Notes under the pieces: generated by a model | The model's input: only the letters and a program-made list of their open reading frames with translations | Told to the model about the DNA's origin: nothing | Databases searched by the model: none | Shown here: piece by piece, positions 44,262 to 50,921 of the stretch | Layout of the letters: each line of letters starts with the position of its first letter | Numbering within the stretch: position 1 is the stretch's first letter | Program-made: the position numbers and the translations under genes | From: an uncultured Pseudothermotoga sp. | GTDB lineage: Bacteria > Thermotogota > Thermotogae > Thermotogales > DSM-5069 | Reading direction: 5' to 3' | DNA length: 64,000 nt | Assembly (NCBI GenBank): GCA_937995655.1 | Contig: CALKJI010000005.1 | Span: 1 to 64,000 of the forward strand

Positions 44262-45083
44262 TTGATCTATTTTTACTTGCTGGCTACACTGCTTATTTGG
44301 TCTTCCATGGAGGTTCTCACCAAACCCATGATGAATCAAGTCGATCCTTTCTTTGTGACCTTCTTCAGATTTTTTATTGGAGGTCTTTTTTTGTTGATCT
44401 TCATCCGTAAAAAGATACCATTGAGAGATTTGACTCTAATTGCTTTGATTGGTTCCATCAATGGCCTATTGTCGATGTCACTTTTGCAATTTTCTGTTAA
44501 ATTGTCAAACGCATCAACGGCGGCGACACTCGTTGCTACTAATCCCTTGTTTGTGACAGTTTTTTCGGCATTGCTTGGTAAAGAAAGACTCACGACAAAA
44601 AGGCTTTTGAGTGTTGGCATGGGATTAGCGGGGGTCTTGATCCTCTCTTATGGCAGGATAGAGGGTGATAGTGTTGCCGGTTTGCTCTGTGGCATTGGTG
44701 CCGCGATAACATTTGCTCTCTACGTGGTACTTATGAGGGATTTCACGTCAAAATATGGCTCGGTGAATGCCACAGCAGTATCAATCTTTGCATCGGGAAT
44801 GATATATGGTGTACTGCTCGTTTCAACTAGGAGTCTGAATGTGCCCCATATAGGTATCTGGCAATGGTTTATTCTAATCTACGCCGGTGTTTGTGTAACG
44901 GGACTTGCATATGTTACCTACTTTAAAGCGATGGAAAAACTTGGGCCGTCTCGAACGAGCCTTGTTTTTTACCTCAAACCAGCCGTTGCAAGTTTTTTGG
45001 CTTTCCTGATCCTTTCAGAACCGATTGGTATCTTCAAGTTCCTGGGTACTGGTATCATTATATTTGCGTTACTGTTGAGGTGA
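44262..45083 (+). CDS. EamA/DMT-family transporter
   Basis: A 273-residue transporter with about ten TM helices in two EamA repeats (first around ATLLIWSSMEVLTKPMM, second around GLLCGIGAAITFALYVVLMR). The first half contains LVATNPLFVTVFSALLGKE, typical of drug/metabolite exporters of the RhaT/YdcZ kind. The start is TTG 44262, 8 nt after AAGGAG; a GTG at 44253 lies inside that SD. Substrate unknown. Confidence 0.87.
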   Translation: MIYFYLLATLLIWSSMEVLTKPMMNQVDPFFVTFFRFFIGGLFLLIFIRKKIPLRDLTLIALIGSINGLLSMSLLQFSVKLSNASTAATLVATNPLFVTVFSALLGKERLTTKRLLSVGMGLAGVLILSYGRIEGDSVAGLLCGIGAAITFALYVVLMRDFTSKYGSVNATAVSIFASGMIYGVLLVSTRSLNVPHIGIWQWFILIYAGVCVTGLAYVTYFKAMEKLGPSRTSLVFYLKPAVASFLAFLILSEPIGIFKFLGTGIIIFALLLR

Positions 45084-45110
45084 GAATATCTTTTGTGGGG
45101 AGGTGGTGCG

Positions 45111-46397
45111 GTGAAAACTGTCATGTCAGTTTTCTTCTTAGTAATCTTGATGGTGCTTTTGAATGCCGATCAAATGGTGATGTCTCCCACCATTGGCATG
45201 ATCGAAGAAGAGTTTCATGTAACCGATGCACACATAGGTCTAGTGGGAGCTGTCTTCACTGTTTTAGGTGCGCTGATAAGCCTGATATGGGGTTATTTGT
45301 CTGACAAGTACAATCGAAAAAATTTGTTGATTTACTCTATCCTTGTTGGAGAAGTTCCCTGTCTTATGACAGCCTTTTCTACATCCTTTGGTCAACTCTT
45401 TTTCTGGCGTGTACTGACTGGAATTGGTGTAGGTGCTAGTTTTCCGATTGTATACTCTTTAGTTGGAGATATGTTTGACGAAGTAAATAGGGGAAAGGTC
45501 GTAGCTATCTTGGCATCTGCAATGTCTATAGGTGGCATTTTAGGTATGATCGTTGGAGGGTTCGTAGGTCCCACATTTGGTTGGAGGATTCCTTTCATAT
45601 TGGTTTCCCTTCCCAATATATTACTTGCATTGATTGCAATGTTTGTGTTGAAGGAACCAAGAAGGGGTGCCTTTGAAAAAGGCATCGGCGAATTGGTACA
45701 AGCTGGATATGCATATCCAAAACTGCCAAAGATACAAGATTATGCTAAGTTGATAACAGTTAAGACCAATCTCTTCCTGTTCTTTCAAGGTATACTTGGT
45801 ACAGTGCCATGGGGTGCTATACCTTACTTTCTCGTGGAATACTTTAGAAGGGAGAGAAATTTATCTATCGAAATGGCCACATTGATTTTCTTGGTTTTTG
45901 GCATAGGTAATATTCTTGGTACAGTCTTTGGTGGTTGGATCGGCTCAAAGTTATACAAAATATCTAAACCATCTGTACCAATCTTCTGTGCTGTCACTAC
46001 AGCGCTTGGAGTATGGCTCACAGTTCTCACAATCGATTATTCGGCTGTTGGGTCAAGGGGTCTCATTATCCTTGGCGTGCTTGGTTTGTTCGCCGCGTTG
46101 ATGGATAGTCTAACAGGAGCGAATGTAAAGTTCATGCTCTTGAATGTCAACGAACCTCAAGATCGAGGAAGGATCTTTTCCATTTTCAACCTGACTGATT
46201 CACTCGGAACTGGTGTTGGAAGATGGATTGGTGGCTCACTCTCGGTCCTCTTGGGCTCTCTTGGAGCTGCCATGAAGGTATCGGCGTATTTCTGGTTTGG
46301 TTGTTCAGTTTTCTTGTTTTTGCTGACCTTCTATTTTGCAAGGGATGTGCAGTCACTTGAACAAAAGATGATCGCGCTTGGACAAGAAAGGGGGTAG
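45111..46397 (+). CDS. MFS transporter
   Basis: A 428-residue major facilitator with 12 TM helices. The first half has GLVGAVFTVLGALISLIWGY followed by LSDKYNRKNLLI (the loop 2-3 signature D-K-x-x-R-K). It resembles spinster-like/general MFS carriers with no clear substrate. The start is GTG 45111, about 8 nt after GGGAGG; an in-frame earlier start at 45093 lies in the leader. The GH1 glycosidase gene follows 4 nt later, so a sugar or glycoside substrate is plausible. Confidence 0.88.
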   Translation: MKTVMSVFFLVILMVLLNADQMVMSPTIGMIEEEFHVTDAHIGLVGAVFTVLGALISLIWGYLSDKYNRKNLLIYSILVGEVPCLMTAFSTSFGQLFFWRVLTGIGVGASFPIVYSLVGDMFDEVNRGKVVAILASAMSIGGILGMIVGGFVGPTFGWRIPFILVSLPNILLALIAMFVLKEPRRGAFEKGIGELVQAGYAYPKLPKIQDYAKLITVKTNLFLFFQGILGTVPWGAIPYFLVEYFRRERNLSIEMATLIFLVFGIGNILGTVFGGWIGSKLYKISKPSVPIFCAVTTALGVWLTVLTIDYSAVGSRGLIILGVLGLFAALMDSLTGANVKFMLLNVNEPQDRGRIFSIFNLTDSLGTGVGRWIGGSLSVLLGSLGAAMKVSAYFWFGCSVFLFLLTFYFARDVQSLEQKMIALGQERG

Positions 46398-46401
46398 TTC
46401 G

Positions 46402-47871
46402 ATGTTTGGGGAGAACTTTCTTTTTGGTGCATCGATGGCAGGGTTTCAAGTTGAAATGGGATATGCAAGAGATGACGTGGATCCAAACACAGATTGGTTT
46501 GTATGGGTCAGAGAACCTGAAAATCTCATAACGGGTGCCGTGAGTGGACATTTACCAGAATATGGTGTCGGATACTGGAACAATTATCCTCTTTTGCATC
46601 AACTTGCTGTAAATTTTGGAATGAATGCTCTTAGAACCAACGTTGAATGGTCCAGGATCTTTCCGAATCCCACCCTTGATGTTCAAGTTATCGTTGAGGT
46701 TCAAGACGGTATAAGAAAAGTACAAATAAACCAGGAAGATCTTCAAAAACTAGACAAGTTTGCAAACAAAGAGGCCGTTGAGCACTACAGACAGATTTTC
46801 AAAGACATGAAAGATCGCGGATTGAAAGTCATACTCAATCTATCTCACTTCACACTTCCACTTTGGATCCACGATCCAGTATCTGTCCATAAAGGCTTAC
46901 AGACGGAAAAAACAGGCTGGGTGAACGATCAAACCGTTATAGAATTTGCCAAATTTGCTGCCTACGTTGCTTGGAAATTTGACGATCTTGTCGACATGTA
47001 TTCCACGATGAACGAACCGAATGTTGTGAGTCAAATGGGATATATCATGAGCAGATTTGGCTTTCCACCATCTTATTTCAGCCCAGAAATGTACATAAAG
47101 AGCCTTTTGAACCAAGCACAGGCGCATGCGAGAGCGTATGACAGTATTAAATCGCTCAGTAAGAAACCTGTCGGAATAATCTATTCAGCCTCGGCGTACG
47201 AATCGGTGAACCAAGACAAGGTCATCGAAGAAAATGCCAACTATCTAATGAATTATCTTTTCTTGGATGTCATCACAAGTGGTAAAGTATTCTTTCAAGA
47301 ACGTCAGGATTTGAAAAATAAAGTCGATTTCATTGGGCTGAATTATTACACAAGAACAGTGATAGACCGAATTAAACCGGTTGATTTTGGTGTGCTCTCG
47401 CTCGAATGGACTATCGTTGATGGCTATGGATACAATTGTGTACCAGGTGGTATCTCAAAAGACTGTAGGCCAGTTAGTGACTTTGGATGGGAGATATATC
47501 CAGAAGGTTTGTTGAAGGTTCTTAAGTTGATCTACAACAGATATAGGTTACCAATAATTGTGAGCGAAAATGGGATCGCAGATTCCAGAGATTGGCTCAG
47601 ACCATACTATCTGGTAGGACACCTTTATGCTATAGAGAGGGCTATTCAAGAGGAGATAAAGGTAATTGGTTATCTACATTGGTCTATAGTTGATAATTAT
47701 GAATGGGCAAGAGGATATCACATGCGCTTTGGACTTGCAGAAACAGATTATGAGACAAAGAAACTGACTCCAAGGCCGTCTATGTTCATTTTTAGAGAGC
47801 TCGTGAAAAATGGTAGTTGTGATAAGTTCTACAGATACCTCAAATCACCTTACGAAATATGGAGAATCTAA
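46402..47871 (+). CDS. Archaeal-type GH1 beta-glycosidase
   Basis: A 489-residue glycoside hydrolase family 1 enzyme. It starts FGENFLFGASMAGFQVEMG and has DPNTDWFVWVREPEN, close in order and wording to Sulfolobus LacS and Pyrococcus CelB rather than bacterial BglA. The acid/base Glu is in STMNEPNVV near 206 and the nucleophile Glu in VSENGIAD near 388. WSIVDNYEWARGYHMRFGL near 427 is present. The extra segments between strands match the archaeal subfamily. It probably cleaves beta-galactosides/glucosides in the cytosol (no signal peptide). SD AAAGGGGG precedes ATG 46402; earlier in-frame ATGs lie inside the MFS gene. Confidence 0.93.
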   Translation: MFGENFLFGASMAGFQVEMGYARDDVDPNTDWFVWVREPENLITGAVSGHLPEYGVGYWNNYPLLHQLAVNFGMNALRTNVEWSRIFPNPTLDVQVIVEVQDGIRKVQINQEDLQKLDKFANKEAVEHYRQIFKDMKDRGLKVILNLSHFTLPLWIHDPVSVHKGLQTEKTGWVNDQTVIEFAKFAAYVAWKFDDLVDMYSTMNEPNVVSQMGYIMSRFGFPPSYFSPEMYIKSLLNQAQAHARAYDSIKSLSKKPVGIIYSASAYESVNQDKVIEENANYLMNYLFLDVITSGKVFFQERQDLKNKVDFIGLNYYTRTVIDRIKPVDFGVLSLEWTIVDGYGYNCVPGGISKDCRPVSDFGWEIYPEGLLKVLKLIYNRYRLPIIVSENGIADSRDWLRPYYLVGHLYAIERAIQEEIKVIGYLHWSIVDNYEWARGYHMRFGLAETDYETKKLTPRPSMFIFRELVKNGSCDKFYRYLKSPYEIWRI

Positions 47872-49916
47872 AGGTGGGAGTTAGCCCACCTTTTTCTTGA
47901 AAAGAGTATTCTCATAGAGTTGACTGTACACAAAAGCGCTACGCCAGTGTCTGCAAAAACACCTTGCCACATAGTCGCATTACCAGTTGCTGCAAGGGTT
48001 ATGAAGAACAACTTAGTTGCGATTGCAAAGATTATGTTTTCTAGAACGATTTTCTTTGTCAATTTGGCGATCTCTATCGATTCAACTACTTTTATAGGTT
48101 CTCCACTCATGACAACAACATCTGCTATTTCAATAACAGCATCGTTGCCGAACCCATTCATGGCGATACCAACATCTGCTCTTGCGAGTGCTGGTGTATC
48201 ATTTATACCATCTCCAACGAATGCGGTTTTCCCAGTTTTCATTATCTTTTCTTCAAGTATTCTGAGCTTATCTTGCGCAAGTAATTGAGCATAGTAATTG
48301 ACCCCATGTAGTTTCTCTGAGATGATGGACGTCTTTTCGCTGCTATCACCCGTGAGTATGTAAACATCTATGTCTTTTTTCTGAAGAAGTTTTACAGCAT
48401 CTACAGAAGTTCTTTTAAGTCTTTCATTCAGGTGAATGTTGCCTGCGTATTCTTTGTCAATAGCAACGTGTACAGCAGAGTTTTTATCCAAATCGCATAC
48501 AGTGTGCGGGTGTGGGATCTTTTCAAAGTGCAAAAGTTTGTCGTTTCCAACATGAACCATTTTTCCATTCACAGAGCATTTGACACCTAAGCCATTCACC
48601 TCATGAAAATCCTTGACGATGGAATGATCGATCTGTCTGTAAGCTTTGGTGATCGATACAGCAACTGGATGGTTGGAATTGGCTTCAGCATGGGCAGAGT
48701 ACATTAATACTTCGTCTTGTGAAAAACCGTTCACACCGTTTATCTTTGATATTTCGAAATCTCCATGCGTCAGAGTACCAGTTTTGTCAAAAACAACGTT
48801 CTTGACATTGGCAAGCACATCCAAAAAGGTTGCACCTTTCACAAGAATGCCCTTTTTGGATAACTTCCCTATTGCCGCAAAATAAGCTAAAGGTACAGCT
48901 AAAACCAACGCACATGGACATGAAATGACAAGTAGAATCAGTCCACGATTGATCCACTGACTTATGCTTTGTCTTGTTAATAAGGGTATCACAAAAGCTA
49001 TCAGTGCCGAGAAAGATACAACAGCAGGTGTGTAATATCTTGCAAAGGTTGTGATGAATCTTTCTGTTTTGGCTTTTCTCTCTGATGCACTTTCCACTAG
49101 TCTGAGAATATTTGTCATCGATGAATCTTCATACCTTTTCAGAACTTTCACCTTCATGGGTGTTTCTTTTACTATAACGCCAGCAGGAACATTTTCCCAC
49201 TCAGTGATATATCTTGGTGTAGATTCACCCGTTATGGGCGAGGTATCCAGATAACCGTTACCCTCTACGATTACACCGTCCACTGGCACTTTTTCACCAG
49301 GTTTTACTAAAATCACTTGCCCTACTTCAAGGTCTTGAGGATCGACTTGTTGAAGCTGAGAACCTTGTACAAGCCAGGTTTTCTTTGGCATCGCTTCGAT
49401 GAGTAATCTCACAGACCTTCGTGAACGATTAACAGCCATTTCTTGTAAGAACTCTCCAAACTTGTATAAGAGCATCACTGTGGCAGCCTCTTCATACTGT
49501 TTCAAAAAGATAGCCCCAATTGTAGCTATACTCATCAAGAAATTCTCATCAAGCACAAAGCCTTTCCTTAAATTCTTAACTGCCTTTATCAAAACATCGT
49601 AACCGACCAACAGGTATGACAGAATGAAAAGGTACCAGAAATTAAAGACGAAGGAAAGAACAAACAAAGTGGAAGCCAGGATTATTGGAAAAAGTTCAGA
49701 GTATTTCCTCCCATCGTGCTCGACTAGCCTGATATCTTTTTCTATGGAGCTGACAATTCCTTCCACATCAACATCACCATCAGATTCAACATCGAGGACA
49801 CCCAAGGAGAAGTTCAGTTTCACTTTTTTCACGTTATTCACCTTTGACAGGGTTCTTTCGATTTTTGTTGCACAGTCAGGACAGTGTAGATTCTCAAGAT
49901 AGTAACGTTTTTTCAT
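47868..49916 (-). CDS. Heavy-metal-translocating P1B-type ATPase (Zn/Cd/Pb type)
   Basis: A 682-residue metal efflux pump. An N-terminal heavy-metal domain has CPDC (Cys12, Cys15). Then come TM helices, the A domain with SPITGESTP, the CPC motif in SCPCALVLAVPLA near 330, DKTGTLTHG near 374, and GDGINDTPALARADVGIAMN near 575. The last TM contains FADTGVALLCTVNSMRIL, where a conserved Asp marks Zn2+/Cd2+/Pb2+ pumps (ZntA/CadA group) rather than Cu pumps. The last nine codons read through a transcription terminator. ATG overlaps the ArsR/SmtB gene by 4 nt; the two form a regulated operon. Confidence 0.9.
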   Translation of the reverse strand: MKKRYYLENLHCPDCATKIERTLSKVNNVKKVKLNFSLGVLDVESDGDVDVEGIVSSIEKDIRLVEHDGRKYSELFPIILASTLFVLSFVFNFWYLFILSYLLVGYDVLIKAVKNLRKGFVLDENFLMSIATIGAIFLKQYEEAATVMLLYKFGEFLQEMAVNRSRRSVRLLIEAMPKKTWLVQGSQLQQVDPQDLEVGQVILVKPGEKVPVDGVIVEGNGYLDTSPITGESTPRYITEWENVPAGVIVKETPMKVKVLKRYEDSSMTNILRLVESASERKAKTERFITTFARYYTPAVVSFSALIAFVIPLLTRQSISQWINRGLILLVISCPCALVLAVPLAYFAAIGKLSKKGILVKGATFLDVLANVKNVVFDKTGTLTHGDFEISKINGVNGFSQDEVLMYSAHAEANSNHPVAVSITKAYRQIDHSIVKDFHEVNGLGVKCSVNGKMVHVGNDKLLHFEKIPHPHTVCDLDKNSAVHVAIDKEYAGNIHLNERLKRTSVDAVKLLQKKDIDVYILTGDSSEKTSIISEKLHGVNYYAQLLAQDKLRILEEKIMKTGKTAFVGDGINDTPALARADVGIAMNGFGNDAVIEIADVVVMSGEPIKVVESIEIAKLTKKIVLENIIFAIATKLFFITLAATGNATMWQGVFADTGVALLCTVNSMRILFSRKRWANSHL
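47870..47895 (+). terminator. Terminator after the GH1 gene, overlapping the ATPase 3' end
   Basis: AAAGGTGGG-AGTTAG-CCCACCTTT followed by further T on the plus strand; a 9-bp stem. It overlaps the last codons and stop of the P-type ATPase on the minus strand, where the trailing T run is short, so it is stronger for the plus strand. Confidence 0.82.
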
Positions 49917-50272
49917 CTTTGTTCCTCCTTGACATGTTCAAGAGCCGCTTTGAGAAGTTCTACCACATGCTGATCAGACAGGCTAAAGAAGATCTGTTTT
50001 CCTTGTCTTCGACATTTGACCAGCTTTGTCAACTTCAAAATTCTCATTTGATGAGACACAGCAGATTTTGTGATTCCCGTGATTGCACAAAGGTCGCACC
50101 CACACAACTCTGCCTTTTCCAGCGCAAGCAATATCTTGAGTCTTGTGGGGTCTGAAAGGGCTGAGAATAGTGTTGACATATCATTTATTGTCTGATTGTC
50201 TTGAAAATTCTCAGTAACTAACCTTACTCGATCCTTGTGAACTTCATCTGTTGAGCAGAGATATTTGTTCAT
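49913..50272 (-). CDS. ArsR/SmtB-family metal-responsive repressor (CadC-like)
   Basis: A 119-residue winged-helix repressor of the P-type ATPase next to it. The alpha3 metal site is ELCGCD (Cys57, Cys59), preceded by Cys6 in the N-terminus, as in CadC. The alpha5 zinc site D-x-H-x10-H-x2-E is also complete (DQHVVELLKAALEHVKEE). The recognition helix is in ITKSAVSHQMRIL. ATG 50272 follows AAAGGTG; in-frame codons upstream to 50494 cross the promoter and operator and are not translated. It likely releases DNA on Cd/Pb/Zn binding (inference). Confidence 0.9.
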   Translation of the reverse strand: MNKYLCSTDEVHKDRVRLVTENFQDNQTINDMSTLFSALSDPTRLKILLALEKAELCGCDLCAITGITKSAVSHQMRILKLTKLVKCRRQGKQIFFSLSDQHVVELLKAALEHVKEEQR

Positions 50273-50287
50273 ACAATCACCTTTACA

Positions 50288-50305
50288 GTTGAACAGTTGC
50301 TCAAC
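50288..50305. promoter_or_regulatory. Operator for the CadC/SmtB-type repressor
   Basis: On the minus strand GTTGAGC-AACT-GTTCAAC, an inverted repeat with 7-bp arms and one mismatch. It covers the transcription start region just downstream of the -10 at 50309-50314, the expected position for repression. The GTTGAAC/GTTCAAC arms resemble SmtB/ArsR-family operators. Confidence 0.7.
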
Positions 50306-50308
50306 CAT

Positions 50309-50337
50309 ATTATATACCAAAAAATCTCTATTGTCCA
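50309..50337 (-). promoter_or_regulatory. Promoter of the metal-efflux operon
   Basis: On the minus strand TGGACA (50332-50337), 17-bp spacer, consensus TATAAT (50309-50314). Initiation near 50302 falls inside the operator palindrome. Confidence 0.8.
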
Positions 50338-50522
50338 TACCTATAAATTTCGAAAAAGACAAATCTTGTGTTAAAACAGAAAAACCAAAAGATCCATGAT
50401 AGCCTTGGTAAAATGTAATAACAAGGCATATCCCGTCTTTTGGAGATTTATTAAAGTCTTCGGAGGATGATGGTATACAGATCGAACAAGCCAAAGAAGG
50501 TCAATACGATGAACTATTTGAA

Positions 50523-50918
50523 ATGATGCTCAAGTATTCCTCACATTATTTACAAACGGCAGCCATCAAATTGAATCTTTCTATGGAGCAATTCAAAGAG
50601 TCCTTCAAGACAATAGGGAAGGTCTTCGTGGTGTATCTTCAAGGGGAGACCGCTGGCTTCTTCTGGATTGAAAAACGAGACGATGTACTGTATATACATG
50701 CTTTGATAATCAAAGAACAATTTCAAGGCAGAGGGCTTGGCAAGCAAATACTACATCTGATCCAGGATGAATACATTTTGGGAGCCAGAACACTCGAACT
50801 AGGAGTTCATTTTTCAAATGATAAGGCGCTCAAACTATATGAAAGCTTTGGTTTTGCGAAAGTTAAGCAGTTAGATGATATTGGATTCATAGTTATGCAA
50901 AAGTACGTGGAGAGATAG
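50523..50918 (+). CDS. GNAT-family acetyltransferase with disturbed 5' end
   Basis: A 131-residue GNAT fold with the acetyl-CoA-binding QGRGLGKQILHLI near 68 and an ARTLELGVHFSNDKALKLYESFGF tail. The ATG at 50523 has no SD. In the same frame the sequence remains open upstream and reads IQIEQAKEGQYDELFEM from 50475, which is a plausible missing GNAT beta1-alpha1. A GGAGG lies at 50462-50466, but the ATGs behind it (50467, 50470) are in another frame, so one inserted base would join them. Either the gene is a frameshifted allele or sequencing error, or it starts at a non-standard codon such as ATA 50475. Substrate unknown. Confidence 0.75.
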   Translation: MMLKYSSHYLQTAAIKLNLSMEQFKESFKTIGKVFVVYLQGETAGFFWIEKRDDVLYIHALIIKEQFQGRGLGKQILHLIQDEYILGARTLELGVHFSNDKALKLYESFGFAKVKQLDDIGFIVMQKYVER

Positions 50919-50921
50919 AAG

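Noticed and set aside
50273-50494. N-terminal extension of the ArsR/SmtB repressor up to 50494
   Set aside because: It would include the operon's own promoter and operator. The ATG at 50272 has an SD.
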